Shown: in pieces, positions 17,931-27,244 of the stretch
Layout: each line of letters begins with the position of its first letter
Position numbering within the stretch: the stretch's first letter is position 1
Assembly: GCF_014705715.1 (NCBI RefSeq)
Contig: NZ_JACXLC010000001.1
Location: 2,720,334 to 2,784,333, forward strand
DNA: 64,000 nucleotides
Direction: 5' to 3'
Source: Erythrobacter rubeus
Lineage (GTDB): Bacteria; Pseudomonadota; Alphaproteobacteria; Sphingomonadales; Sphingomonadaceae
Position numbers and translations under genes: made by a program
The notes under the pieces: model-generated
Seen by the model: only the letters and a program-made list of their open reading frames with translations
Databases searched by the model: none
Told to the model about the DNA's origin: nothing

Positions 17931-18299
17931 ATGTTCGAAAAGACCGATCCGATCTGGCGCGATATAAAGGGCGATGATTTCGACGGCGAAATGCTGGTCG
18001 GAAGCCACGACGCGGCTGTTGTTCGCAGCGGCGAGGCATTGCGTGCGATCGAATGGAGCGATCTCACTGCAAAACTCGATGCTGCGCGGGATTTGCGCCG
18101 CGTGCTTCGACGCGACAGCAGGCTAAATATCGCGGGCGGCGTTGCAAGCTTTGGCGATGCCGCGGCGACGTATTTTCGGTCTCTTGAACAGGGGGAACGG
18201 GCTGTTAACCAAGATGCTTTAGAGCCCTGCAAATCTTCCGAAGCCATAGGCCGTGGCTCCGAAGAATATGCGCAGGAAGGCGATGCAAGAGACCTTTAA
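17931..18299 (+). CDS. Conserved small protein upstream of sciP, function unknown
   Basis: A 122-residue acidic protein beginning MFEKTDPIWRDIKGDDFDGE. I recognise no domain; it lacks a signal peptide or membrane segment and has a helical central part. Its TAA overlaps the sciP ATG by one base (TAATG), so the two are translationally coupled. It may act with SciP in cell-cycle or motility control. A short inverted repeat GGTAAA-N7-TTTACC at 17879-17897, 33 bases before the start, is a possible operator. Confidence 0.75.
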   Translation: MFEKTDPIWRDIKGDDFDGEMLVGSHDAAVVRSGEALRAIEWSDLTAKLDAARDLRRVLRRDSRLNIAGGVASFGDAAATYFRSLEQGERAVNQDALEPCKSSEAIGRGSEEYAQEGDARDL

Positions 18300-18598
18300 T
18301 GATTGAAAATCAAGACATCCGCCCCGCACAGGTAATCGGCCCCTTGGGTGAGCCGCTGACGCTCGACGACTTGCCGTCGCCCAAGACGAAACGCTGGGTC
18401 GTACGCCGCAAGGCTGAAGTTGTGGCAGCCGTAAATGGCGGTCTGCTGACGATTGATGAAGTGCTTGAGCGCTACGGTCTCACGCTGGAAGAATTCGCTT
18501 CGTGGCAACGTGCAGTGGATCGTTCGGGTATGCAGGGCCTTCGCGTCACCCGGATCCAGCACTACCGCGACCTTTACGAGCGTCAGCTGAAATACTGA
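18299..18598 (+). CDS. sciP: CtrA inhibitor SciP (DUF1153)
   Basis: Small helix-turn-helix protein that binds CtrA and blocks its transcription activation in alphaproteobacterial cell-cycle and flagellar control. The 99-residue length and sequence fit: LDDLPSPKTKRWVVRRKAEV, the helix-turn-helix stretch GGLLTIDEVLERYGLTLEEF and WQRAVDRSGMQGLRVTRIQ are the family signature. It is coupled to the preceding small gene. No clear CtrA box was found upstream. Confidence 0.9.
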   Translation: MIENQDIRPAQVIGPLGEPLTLDDLPSPKTKRWVVRRKAEVVAAVNGGLLTIDEVLERYGLTLEEFASWQRAVDRSGMQGLRVTRIQHYRDLYERQLKY

Positions 18599-18668
18599 TC
18601 CGTCGGCCACGTTTGGCGTTTCTGGCTACCTAGCCTAACAATCTCCTCCATCCCGTCTCAAATTGACG

Positions 18669-18693
18669 GGAACAGGCCTGCGCGCTCCTCGTT
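18669..18693 (+). promoter_or_regulatory. EcfG-type general stress response promoter
   Basis: GGAAC at 18669-18673 and CGTT at 18690-18693 are separated by exactly 16 bases, the consensus promoter of the alphaproteobacterial EcfG sigma factor. It lies 41 bases before the glsB-like start codon, and that gene has a strong AGGAGG at 18721-18726. The spacer and the bases after the -10 form a GC-rich hairpin (18674-18709). Confidence 0.75.
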
Positions 18694-18734
18694 GAGGACG
18701 CGCAAGCCTTTGAAAAATACAGGAGGAATGGGAT

Positions 18735-19001
18735 ATGGGTTGGATTATTGCACTGATCGTAGGCGGTATTGCCGGCTGGCTGGCTAGCCTCGTGATGAAC
18801 CGCGATGCCTCGATGGGCATTTTCTGGAACATTGTCGTCGGCTGCGTCGGCTCGGTCATCGGGAACATGATTGCAGGCCCGCTTTTGGGAATTTCCGGAA
18901 GCGTGCAGGAATTCTCGATTGTGGGACTGGTCGTTGCCGTGATCGGTGCCGTCGTCCTGCTCGGCATTGTGAATCTTATCCAGCGAGGCCGAGTGCGCTA
19001 A
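18735..19001 (+). CDS. GlsB/YeaQ/YmgE family stress-response membrane protein
   Basis: An 88-residue, three-helix, glycine-rich inner-membrane protein of the transglycosylase-associated family (MGWIIALIVGGIAGWLAS; VVGCVGSVIGNMIAG; a third helix to LGIVNLIQRGR). Members are induced by envelope or osmotic stress; their molecular role is unknown. The EcfG promoter just upstream and the strong terminator downstream make it a single-gene unit of the general stress response. Confidence 0.92.
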   Translation: MGWIIALIVGGIAGWLASLVMNRDASMGIFWNIVVGCVGSVIGNMIAGPLLGISGSVQEFSIVGLVVAVIGAVVLLGIVNLIQRGRVR

Positions 19002-19043
19002 CGCATCGGTCTGCGTCGCGGATCGCCGCGACTGACATGAATG

Positions 19044-19080
19044 AAGGGCGGTGTGGCACCTCGCTACACCGCCCTTTCGC
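19044..19080 (+). terminator. Intrinsic terminator after the GlsB/YeaQ gene
   Basis: An 11-bp perfect stem, AAGGGCGGTGT (19044-19054) with ACACCGCCCTT (19066-19076), has an 11-base loop and is followed by a short T-containing run. It lies 42 bases after the glsB-like stop. Confidence 0.8.
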
Positions 19081-19260
19081 TTGGATATCGTGGAACCAAG
19101 GAGTATTGTCTTTCGTCTAGGCTCAAAGTCGTCAGTCGAACCTTGGATTGCGGCAAATACGCGCGTGGCTTAAGAGCCCTTGCACTCGGTGACTTATGCC
19201 GATAACACACTTGAATCGACGAAGAGTGGCTTTTCACAGCCCTTTTGAAGGCCGCAGGCA

Positions 19261-20451
19261 ATGAATTACGAGACAAAGATCAAGTCTGAAGTCGCAGATG
19301 GTGTGCCCGCGGACATCGCGCAGGCCGATGAAGAGCGCACATCCGGCAAAGGCCGCAAATGGCTTATTGTGGGCGCGATCATTTTTGGGCTCTTGCTCGC
19401 GATAGCAGCGTATTTTGCACTCGCGGGCGGCGAGCCTGCAGCCGTTGGCGATGACAACGATCAGGCACCGGTTGTGACGGTAATCGCCCCAGGCACGACG
19501 ACCATCAACGGCATCATCGAAGCACCCGGCACGATTGCGGCACGCCGCGAGCTACCCGTTGGCGTCGTCGGTGAAGGCGGCCGCGTGGTTTCCGTGCCCG
19601 TCGATGCCGGCGACTGGGTCCGCGAGGGGCAGGTCCTGGTAGTGATCGATCGTTCCGTTCAGAGCCAGCAGGCCGCAGCGCAGGCCGCTCAGATCGAGGT
19701 GGCGAAAGCCGACGCAAGTCTTGCGCAGGCCAATCTCGACCGCGCACTGCAACTGGTGGAGCGCGGCTTCGTGTCCAAGGCCGATGTCGATCGGCTGACG
19801 GCGACGCGGGATTCGGCGGAGGCGCGGGTCAAGGTTGCACAAGCACAATTGGCCGAGCTGCGTGCACGCGCCGCGCGCCTCAGCGTTCTCGCTCCCGCAT
19901 CGGGTTATGTGCTCGAACGCAATGTAGAGCCCGGCCAGACTGTTGGTGGTGGCAGCCCTGCTCTGTTCCGCATTGCTCGCGGCGGTGAGATGGAAATGCT
20001 CGCGCAGCTTGGTGAGACGCAGCTTGCAAGCCTTTCGCAAGGTGTTGTTGCCAGCGTTATTCCTACCGGCACCGAAAAGGCGTTCGAAGGCCAGGTCTGG
20101 CAGCTGTCGCCGGTCATCAATCCGCAGAGCCGGCAAGGGACGGCGCGCATTGCCTTGTCATATGCGCCTGAACTGCGCCCTGGAGGTTTTGCGACGGCTC
20201 GTATCAACAGCGGAACCCTGACCGCCACAGTCCTGCCTGAAAGCGCGGTCCTGTCCGATGAGAGCGGCAGCTTTGTTTACGTAGTGGGTGAAGACAACAC
20301 GGCGACCCGCCGCGATGTCACCACCGGCATGGTCACCGCCAACGGGATCGCGATTATCGATGGACTGTCCGGCGATGAGCTGGTCGTGCTCCGTGCTGGC
20401 GGCTTCTTGAATCCGGGTGAAACAATCAAACCGCGCCGTGAAGCGGCCTGA
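19261..20451 (+). CDS. RND efflux periplasmic adaptor (membrane fusion protein)
   Basis: Links an RND pump to an outer-membrane channel. The 396-residue protein has a cytoplasmic N-terminus of about 36 residues, one membrane anchor at about 38-58 (no lipobox), a split lipoyl half-motif, an alpha-hairpin (residues about 145-205), and beta-barrel and membrane-proximal domains ending PGETIKPRREAA. It is followed after 83 bases by the pump gene, so the two form an operon; no TolC-type gene is in the window. Confidence 0.92.
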   Translation: MNYETKIKSEVADGVPADIAQADEERTSGKGRKWLIVGAIIFGLLLAIAAYFALAGGEPAAVGDDNDQAPVVTVIAPGTTTINGIIEAPGTIAARRELPVGVVGEGGRVVSVPVDAGDWVREGQVLVVIDRSVQSQQAAAQAAQIEVAKADASLAQANLDRALQLVERGFVSKADVDRLTATRDSAEARVKVAQAQLAELRARAARLSVLAPASGYVLERNVEPGQTVGGGSPALFRIARGGEMEMLAQLGETQLASLSQGVVASVIPTGTEKAFEGQVWQLSPVINPQSRQGTARIALSYAPELRPGGFATARINSGTLTATVLPESAVLSDESGSFVYVVGEDNTATRRDVTTGMVTANGIAIIDGLSGDELVVLRAGGFLNPGETIKPRREAA

Positions 20452-20534
20452 CCGGGTCATCCTGGCTGCAGCTTCGTGCGTATCTGATCGGGTAAGCGGG
20501 ACGCTTGCACAAGAAAGAGACTGAAGAGAACGAC

Positions 20535-23500
20535 ATGAATTTCAGAAATCTCTCAGCCTGGTCGATCCGCAACCCGGTCATTCCGCTGGTACTGTTCACC
20601 GCGCTCCTCTTCGCCGGGATCGTCAGCTTCATGCGGATGGACGTCACGAACAATCCGGACGTCGAATTTCCTGCCGTCATCGTCAGCATCTCTCAGCCCG
20701 GCGCTGCGCCGACCGAGATCGAGAACCAGATCACCCAGCGCGTGGAAAGTGCGCTGCGCTCGATAAACGGTGTGAACTCGATCCAGTCGACCGCGAGCGA
20801 AGGCAATTCGCGTACCTTTGTCGAATTCGAGATCGGCACCGAAATCGTCGAAGCCGTCAATGAAGTCGAAACGGCGATCGATACCGTGCGGGGAAGCCTT
20901 CCAGACGGCATCCTCGAACCGCGCGTATCGAAGGTGAACGTTGCAGGCGACGCGATCGGTTATATCGCGGTCGAAGCGGACGACATGACGATCGAGCAGC
21001 TCAGCTGGTTCATCGACGACACGGTTGCCAAACGGCTGCTTAAGATTGAAGGCATGGCGGAGGTTCAGCGGTTCGGCGGGGTCAACCGTGAGATCGAAGT
21101 GATCCTCGATCCGGCGAAGATGCAGGCGCTCGGTGTCACGGCTTCGCAAATCAATTCTGTGTTGCGCGTTTCCAACATAAACGCTGCTGGCGGCCTCGCC
21201 GAAGTGGGCGGTACGCGCCAATCCCTGCGCGTTCTTGGCAATGACGACACGGCATTCGAGCTGTCGCAGCGCCAAATCCAGCTCGGCGGTGGTCGCACGA
21301 TCCGCCTCGCCGACGTGGCCAGCGTGCGTGACGGCTTTGCCGAACGCACCTCGATCAGCGAAGTTGGTGACCGCGAAGTCGTCAACTTCTTCATGAACCG
21401 TGCACGCGGCGCTTCCGACCTTACGGTTTATGAAGCTGCCCTCGAGGAAATGGACCGGATCGAGGCAGAGACCGAAGGCATCCGTTTCATACGGATGTTC
21501 ACGAGCACAACCTATACTGAAAACCAGTATCTAAGCTCTATCCAAGCCCTGATCGAAGGCGCGCTTCTGGCGATCGTCGTCGTGATGCTGTTCCTGCGTG
21601 ACTGGCGTGCGACCTTCATCAGCGCTGTCGCCATCCCGCTGTCGGCCATCCCGACCTTCTTCTTCATGGATCTGCTCGGGTTCAACCTGAACTTCCTCTC
21701 GCTGCTTGCCCTCGCGCTTGTGGCCGGGGTGCTGGTCGATGATGCGATCGTCGAGATTGAGAATATCGTCCGGCACATGCGCATGGGCAAAACGCCGTAC
21801 CAGGCGAGTATCGATGCGGCGGACGAGATCGGCCTGCCGGTTGTCGCGACCAGTTTCTGTATCGTCGCGGTCTTCCTCCCCGTGGGCCTCATGCCGGGTA
21901 TTTCCGGACAGTTCTTCCAGAACTTTGGCCTGACCGTCGTGGTCGCCGTGCTGATGTCGCTTGCCGTTGCACGTATGATTACACCGCTGATGGCGGCGTA
22001 CTTCCTCGAATCCAAAGGCCACGCTGCCCACGGCGAAGGCCCGCTGATGGATCGATATATGAGCGTGCTGGGCTGGACTCTCGACCGGGGCAAGCTGCTG
22101 GCGAAGCGTCAGGGGCTCCCCGGGCCTCGCTCGCGTTTCCTTTACACCATCGCACTCTTGCTTGTTACGCTGGCTTTGTTGGCTGTGACCGCCATGACGC
22201 TGTTCATGAGTTTTGGCGCAATTGCCGAGATGGACATCCCCACCCGCGCAGCCGCTGCGATTTCGAGCGATCCGAACGGCTGGGCATACTTCCTCGTGTC
22301 GAAGCTGTTCGATATCGTCCTCGTCCTGTTCGTTTCTGCCCTCGCGTTTCTCGCCGGCTGGCTGTTTTTGAAGCTCGTCGAGCAGACGTCTAGGTTTGGC
22401 GGACGGTTCGGCCAGACCGGGCAATATCTGACCGCCCGTTTCTATGACCACCGTATCTGGATGCTCGGCATCGGCTGGTTCTCGCTGCTTATCACTATCC
22501 TGCTGTTCGCGCAGATCCCTGCACAGTTTCAGCCTACAATCGATGACGAAAACTCGGCCGTGGAAATCGAGATGGTCCCGGGAACCACTCTTGAGGGGAC
22601 GAAGGTCGTCTCGGACCGCGTATACGCACTGCTTGACGAGCAGCCCGAGGTCGAGCGGATGCTGCAGCGTATCCGGATCGGCGATTCGACCATCTTCATC
22701 AAACTGTCGGATGACCGCGAACGCACGTCCATCGAATTCGAACGCGAACTCGCACCGCAACTGGCGCAGATTCCTGACGCCCGTGTGCGCTTCCGCTCCC
22801 AAAGCGGCGGGTTCGGCTCGGGCCGCGACATCACGGTTCTTCTGGCAGGGTCTGACCCGGATCAGCTCGAAGAAACCGCCTCTACCCTCGTTGAGCAAAT
22901 GAGGGGGCTCTCTTCGCTGGTGGCGCCTCGGATCAGCGCGGACCTCAACCGGCCTGAAATCATCATCACCCCGCGTGAGGAAATCGCTGCCGAACTGGGC
23001 GTGACCACGATCGCGCTCAGTCAGACAATCCGTATCGCGACCCTGGGTGAAATCGAGCAGAATGCGGCGCGCTTCTCGCTGGCTGATCGCCAGATCCCGA
23101 TCACCGTCAAACTGTCGGACGCTGCGCGCGGCGACCTTACGACAATCGAGAACCTGCCCGTGCAGACCGCAAGTGGAGGCACAGTGCCGCTTAGCCGCGT
23201 CGCCGACATCTCATTCGGTTCGGGGCCGACCACGATCCAGCGGTACAACCAAAGCCGCCGTATCCTGGTCGGGGCGGATCTCGCGTCCGGCGTGCTCAAG
23301 GGCGAGGCCCAGCAGCAAATCGATCAACTTCCGATCCTCCAGAACCTCCCGACGGGTGTCATCCGCGACGTTGTGGGTGAGGAAGAATGGCAGCAGGAAC
23401 TGCAGCAAAACCTGGTCATCGCGATCATCGCCGGTGTGCTCTTGGTCTTCGCGTGTCTCGTTCTGCTCTACAAGCGACTGATGAGCCCGCTGGTGAACAT

Positions 23501-24053
23501 GACGTCGCTGGCGCTCGCTCCGCTGGGCGGCATCTTGCTCGTTTGGCTCCTCGGCATGGCGCAATCGATGCCGGTCTATATCGGTATTCTCCTGCTTCTC
23601 GGCATCGTGTCGAAAAACTCGATCCTGCTGATCGACTTCGCGATTGAGGAGATGGCGCGGGGGACCGATCAGCTCGAAGCGATTATGGAAGCCGGGCATA
23701 AGCGTGCTCAGCCGATCGTCATGACCACCGTCGCGATGACCGCGGGCATGGTGCCGGTTGCGATCTCGCTCAGCGGTGACGGCGCATGGCGACAACCGAT
23801 GGGCGTCGTCGTGATTGGCGGCTTGATCATGTCGACGATGCTGACGCTGGTGATCGTTCCGGCGGGCTTTAGCCTTGCCGACAGTTTCGAGCGGCGAGTG
23901 GGCCCATGGCTGCGCGAGCGGATGCTGACCTACAAGCCGGGCGACGACACCAGGCCGCATGCATCTCCCGATGTGGCGCCTGATCGCCCATATCAGGGCA
24001 AGCCGGCAACGCCGCCTGCAAACATACCTCCCGGTGCCGAGCCTGCGGAGTAA
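20535..24053 (+). CDS. RND family efflux pump permease with extra membrane segments
   Basis: Proton-driven inner-membrane pump subunit of the AcrB/HAE-1 type. The 1172-residue length is longer than the usual 1020-1050. Seen: TM1 at 12-32, two porter/docking repeats, the proton-relay aspartate pair in LVDDAIVEIENIV at about 402-403 and the second-half GILLLLGIVSKNSILLIDFA helix. Between TM6 and TM7 (residues about 492-635) there is an insertion with two added hydrophobic stretches, at about 22138-22225 and 22308-22380. ATG 20535 was chosen over an upstream TTG at 20505. Confidence 0.93.
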   Translation: MNFRNLSAWSIRNPVIPLVLFTALLFAGIVSFMRMDVTNNPDVEFPAVIVSISQPGAAPTEIENQITQRVESALRSINGVNSIQSTASEGNSRTFVEFEIGTEIVEAVNEVETAIDTVRGSLPDGILEPRVSKVNVAGDAIGYIAVEADDMTIEQLSWFIDDTVAKRLLKIEGMAEVQRFGGVNREIEVILDPAKMQALGVTASQINSVLRVSNINAAGGLAEVGGTRQSLRVLGNDDTAFELSQRQIQLGGGRTIRLADVASVRDGFAERTSISEVGDREVVNFFMNRARGASDLTVYEAALEEMDRIEAETEGIRFIRMFTSTTYTENQYLSSIQALIEGALLAIVVVMLFLRDWRATFISAVAIPLSAIPTFFFMDLLGFNLNFLSLLALALVAGVLVDDAIVEIENIVRHMRMGKTPYQASIDAADEIGLPVVATSFCIVAVFLPVGLMPGISGQFFQNFGLTVVVAVLMSLAVARMITPLMAAYFLESKGHAAHGEGPLMDRYMSVLGWTLDRGKLLAKRQGLPGPRSRFLYTIALLLVTLALLAVTAMTLFMSFGAIAEMDIPTRAAAAISSDPNGWAYFLVSKLFDIVLVLFVSALAFLAGWLFLKLVEQTSRFGGRFGQTGQYLTARFYDHRIWMLGIGWFSLLITILLFAQIPAQFQPTIDDENSAVEIEMVPGTTLEGTKVVSDRVYALLDEQPEVERMLQRIRIGDSTIFIKLSDDRERTSIEFERELAPQLAQIPDARVRFRSQSGGFGSGRDITVLLAGSDPDQLEETASTLVEQMRGLSSLVAPRISADLNRPEIIITPREEIAAELGVTTIALSQTIRIATLGEIEQNAARFSLADRQIPITVKLSDAARGDLTTIENLPVQTASGGTVPLSRVADISFGSGPTTIQRYNQSRRILVGADLASGVLKGEAQQQIDQLPILQNLPTGVIRDVVGEEEWQQELQQNLVIAIIAGVLLVFACLVLLYKRLMSPLVNMTSLALAPLGGILLVWLLGMAQSMPVYIGILLLLGIVSKNSILLIDFAIEEMARGTDQLEAIMEAGHKRAQPIVMTTVAMTAGMVPVAISLSGDGAWRQPMGVVVIGGLIMSTMLTLVIVPAGFSLADSFERRVGPWLRERMLTYKPGDDTRPHASPDVAPDRPYQGKPATPPANIPPGAEPAE

Positions 24054-24113
24054 TACCGTAAAGCTTACGCGGACCCTGTTTTTGGCCAACGTTTTCAGGC
24101 AGAGGGCGTGGCG

Positions 24114-25403
24114 ATGAACGATCCGCGTCCAGTACCTCTGATGTTTGGCGGTGAGCCGCTAACCGTTGATCGCGCGCGGCGGATGCGCTGGACCGCAACG
24201 GGCCTGCTGGTCGCGATGGCGGCTTTGTTCTTCACCACGCATGGCCTGCTCGGGAATCATCCCGCCTGGGGTTACGTGAATGCCTTTGCCGAGGCGGCGA
24301 TGGTTGGCGGACTGGCGGACTGGTTCGCCGTCACCGCGCTTTTCCGCCATCCGCTGGGCCTGCCGATCCCTCACACCGCTATCATTCCCCAGAACAAGGA
24401 CCGGATCGCCGACACCATGGCGCAGTTTCTGCGTGAGAATTTCCTGACCCCCGCCGTTGTCGCCCGGCGCATGTCGGGCATGAATGTCGCGAAGGCGATT
24501 GGCGATTTCCTCACTGAAAGCCCCGACCGGTCCGGCTCGGACAATCGTTCGCGGATCACCGGCGGCGCGGCGGAACTGCTGGCCGAAGTGCTCGAGTCGC
24601 TCGATCCCGACCGCCTAGGCAATCAAGTCCGCTCCGGTCTCGCCGGGCAGCTTGCCAAGCTCGACATATCGCCGCTCGCCGGGCGGATGCTGGAAAGCGC
24701 GATGACCGACAAGAGGCACTTGCCTCTCATCGACGGTATCATTCGCTGGGCCGGCCTGACGCTCGAAGACAATGAAGAGACGGTCAAGGAGATCATCCAC
24801 AAAAGGGCCAATGCAGTGTTGCGCTGGACTGGGCTCGACGAGCGAATTTCCTCAAGCGTGCTCGATGGTCTCTACAAGCTGCTCGCCGAGGTGCTGGTCG
24901 ATCCCGATCATCCGCTGCGTTACAAGATCGAAGAGGGGCTCGAGAAATTGAGCCAGGACTTGCAGCACGATCCCGTGACGCGCGAGCGGGTCGAGGAAAT
25001 GAAGCGCGACCTTATCGAAAACCCGGCGGTTGCAGAGTGGTGGATCGGCGTGTGGGAGCGTATTCGCCAATCGCTGATCCGGCGCGCGCGTGAAGCGGAT
25101 AGCGGATTGGGCGTCGAAATGCGCAAAGGTCTCGCCGACCTGGGGGCAGCGCTTAAGCAGGACGAGCGGCTGCAAATCCAGATCAACCGCTTTGCCCGCC
25201 GCACTGCGGTCGGCGTTGCGACCCGCTACGGCACGGAAATCGTCACTCTGGTGTCCGAGACGGTAAAGCGCTGGGATGCGACTACGATCACCGGCCGGAT
25301 CGAAAGCGCGGTTGGCCGCGACCTCCAGTTTATCCGCATCAACGGAACCCTCGTTGGCGGGCTGGTCGGGATGACGTTGCACTTCATCACAAGCTTTCTG
25401 TGA
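24114..25403 (+). CDS. DUF445 family membrane protein
   Basis: A 429-residue protein with an N-terminal transmembrane helix at about 20-45, the conserved AMVGGLADWFAVTALFRHPL block and the P-I-PHTAIIPQNKDRIADTMA motif. A long helical body and a C-terminal membrane helix (GTLVGGLVGMTLHFI) follow. This is the DUF445 layout; its function is unknown. The ATG at 24114 has AGAGGG 7 bases upstream; GTG 24108 is too close to that site. Confidence 0.9.
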   Translation: MNDPRPVPLMFGGEPLTVDRARRMRWTATGLLVAMAALFFTTHGLLGNHPAWGYVNAFAEAAMVGGLADWFAVTALFRHPLGLPIPHTAIIPQNKDRIADTMAQFLRENFLTPAVVARRMSGMNVAKAIGDFLTESPDRSGSDNRSRITGGAAELLAEVLESLDPDRLGNQVRSGLAGQLAKLDISPLAGRMLESAMTDKRHLPLIDGIIRWAGLTLEDNEETVKEIIHKRANAVLRWTGLDERISSSVLDGLYKLLAEVLVDPDHPLRYKIEEGLEKLSQDLQHDPVTRERVEEMKRDLIENPAVAEWWIGVWERIRQSLIRRAREADSGLGVEMRKGLADLGAALKQDERLQIQINRFARRTAVGVATRYGTEIVTLVSETVKRWDATTITGRIESAVGRDLQFIRINGTLVGGLVGMTLHFITSFL

Positions 25404-25478
25404 TCGGTACTGCCCACGCGCGATGGTTCGTCGCCTCCCGGGCGAAGCAGTACGTGCAGTACCCTAGTTTGCTGGCAG

Positions 25479-25498
25479 GCCTGCGCTAAGCCGCAGGC
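25479..25498. other. Short hairpin between the DUF445 and sigma-like genes
   Basis: GCCTGCG and CGCAGGC form a 7-bp stem with a 6-base loop 75 bases after the DUF445 stop. No T-run follows, so it may be a weak terminator or a leader structure of the sigma-like gene, whose GGAGGGGG ribosome site lies 15 bases further on. Confidence 0.35.
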
Positions 25499-25529
25499 GA
25501 TACTCGTCTCACCAGGAGGGGGCGGGTTC

Positions 25530-26195
25530 ATGGGCAGACCGGATCAAAGCGCGGGCAAATCGAGCCGCTCAATTGAGAGGATTGCGCGCGAACTGACAGC
25601 AGAGCACAGCGCAACTAGGCGAGCGAAAGCGCCTGACCATCAGTTTGCCGAGCTCCTAACCCTGCTGGGCCCGCGCATCGCTCGGATGGTTCGGCGCTAT
25701 GGCCTTTGCGATATGCGCGACGATGCCGAACAGGTCGCGGCGATTGGCGTGCACCGGGCGCTGGTCAGTTTCGACCCGGAAAGGGCCAGCTTCTCGACGC
25801 ATGTGACTTGGCAAATCCGCGGCGAGCTGCAGGGGCTTCGTCACCGGATGCGCCTCGATCAGCGGCGCAGTGCGCGGATCGCCGGCATCAAGACAGTAGC
25901 GATCGAAGGCTTGCGTATGCCGGATGCTGCTTGTGCACCTGCAGGAGACTTTGAAGTGGTGGACGACAGCGCGCAGGCGCGATCGGAGCGCGCTGCAAGC
26001 GACAGTTTGGTGCGCGCCTTCATGCACGGATTGTTCGAGCGTCTAAGCGCGCCCGAGCATGAGCGCGTCATCGTTATCGACTACCTTTTTGAGCGCGAGA
26101 CGAGATCGAGAGAGGCGCTGAGCCGAACGCCAGAGCAGCGCCGCCAGATCGTGCGCCGAACCTTCCGAAACTGCGCAAGGATTGCCAAAGTCTGA
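25530..26195 (+). CDS. Sigma-70-like transcription factor with atypical region 4
   Basis: A 221-residue protein whose residues 35-115 match sigma-70 region 2: FAELLTLLGPRIARMVRRYG, DDAEQVAAIGVHRALVSFDP and FSTHVTWQIRGELQ. The last is the core-binding and -10 recognition part and is closest to sigma-32/flagellar-type factors. Region 3 is missing, and the C-terminal helix-turn-helix (SREALSRTPEQRRQIVRRTF) is only loosely like region 4. A basic, disordered N-terminus precedes it. It could be an alternative sigma factor with narrow targets or a regulator that only binds core polymerase. It is a single-gene unit convergent to etfA. Confidence 0.75.
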   Translation: MGRPDQSAGKSSRSIERIARELTAEHSATRRAKAPDHQFAELLTLLGPRIARMVRRYGLCDMRDDAEQVAAIGVHRALVSFDPERASFSTHVTWQIRGELQGLRHRMRLDQRRSARIAGIKTVAIEGLRMPDAACAPAGDFEVVDDSAQARSERAASDSLVRAFMHGLFERLSAPEHERVIVIDYLFERETRSREALSRTPEQRRQIVRRTFRNCARIAKV

Positions 26196-26278
26196 CCCGC
26201 CAAAAAAGGAAAACCTCGGCCGCGCAGTCTGGCGCAGCGGAGGCTCTCGATCGGGCTCAAGCTTTCGAGCAGCTGCGC

Positions 26279-27211
26279 TTAAAGCGCGTTCGTCAGCTCC
26301 GGCACCGCGTTATAGAGATCGGCGACGAGGCCGATGTCTGCGACCTGGAAGATCGGTGCGTCTTCGTCCTTGTTGATGGCGATGATGACTTTCGAATCCT
26401 TCATGCCCGCAAGGTGCTGGATCGCGCCCGAAATGCCGATGGCGATGTAGACTTCCGGCGCGACGATCTTGCCGGTCTGGCCGACCTGGTAATCGTTCGG
26501 GACGTAGCCCGCATCGACCGCGGCGCGCGATGCGCCGATGGCTGCGCCGAGCTTGTCGGCGAGCGGATTGATGATCTGCTCGAAAGTTTCGCTGTCCTTG
26601 AGCGCACGGCCGCCGGAGACGATGACGTTGGCGCTGGCCAGTTCGGGCCGGTCGCCGCCGTCGGCGACTTCGCGGCTGACGAAGCTGGAGATACCGGCAT
26701 CGCCCGGGCCGCTGGCGTCTTCGATTGCAGCGGAACCGCCTTCGCTCGCTGCTTTTTCGAACGCCGTGCCGCGCACGGTGATGACCAGCTTGGGATCGGA
26801 CGACTGTACGGTTGCAATCGCATTGCCGGCGTAGATCGGGCGGGTGAAGGTCTTGTCACCCTCGACCGAGAGAATGTCCGAAATCTGCATCACGTCGAGA
26901 TGGGCTGCGACGCGCGGGGCAATGTTCTTGCCCGATGTCGTGGCGGGCGCAAGGAAGGCGTCGTAACCATCCATTAGGCCAGCGACCAGCGGGGCCACGT
27001 TTTCGGCGAGGAATTCGCCATAAGCGGCATCGTCGGCCTTCAGCACCTTGGCGACGCCTGCGATCTTGGCGGCTTCCTCGGCAACCGATCCGCAATCGTG
27101 GCCGGTAACCAGCGCCGTTACTTCGCCGATCTGACCGGCAGCGGTGACCACCGCGAGGGTAGCGTCATTGACGCTGTTGTTGTCGTGTTCGACCAGAACC
27201 AGAGTGTTCAT
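26279..27211 (-). CDS. etfA: Electron transfer flavoprotein alpha subunit
   Basis: FAD-binding subunit that passes electrons from acyl-CoA dehydrogenases to ETF-ubiquinone oxidoreductase. The 310-residue protein has the C-terminal FAD domain with [29 protein letters not shown] and [20 protein letters not shown] motifs. It lies 33 bases after etfB in one operon. It would serve the two acyl-CoA dehydrogenases encoded at 56-62 kb. Confidence 0.96.
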   Translation of the reverse strand: MNTLVLVEHDNNSVNDATLAVVTAAGQIGEVTALVTGHDCGSVAEEAAKIAGVAKVLKADDAAYGEFLAENVAPLVAGLMDGYDAFLAPATTSGKNIAPRVAAHLDVMQISDILSVEGDKTFTRPIYAGNAIATVQSSDPKLVITVRGTAFEKAASEGGSAAIEDASGPGDAGISSFVSREVADGGDRPELASANVIVSGGRALKDSETFEQIINPLADKLGAAIGASRAAVDAGYVPNDYQVGQTGKIVAPEVYIAIGISGAIQHLAGMKDSKVIIAINKDEDAPIFQVADIGLVADLYNAVPELTNAL

Positions 27212-27244
27212 GTCTGTCTATTCCTTTCGTGCTCGCGGGGCGCC

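Noticed and set aside
19092..19117. Second EcfG-like promoter before the RND operon
   Set aside because: GGAAC is followed after 17 bases by CGTC, not CGTT, and lies 140 bases from the start; too weak to claim.
21531..22898. 455-residue frame antisense to the RND pump
   Set aside because: Opposite a clear pump gene; translation is His/Arg/Gln-rich and matches nothing.
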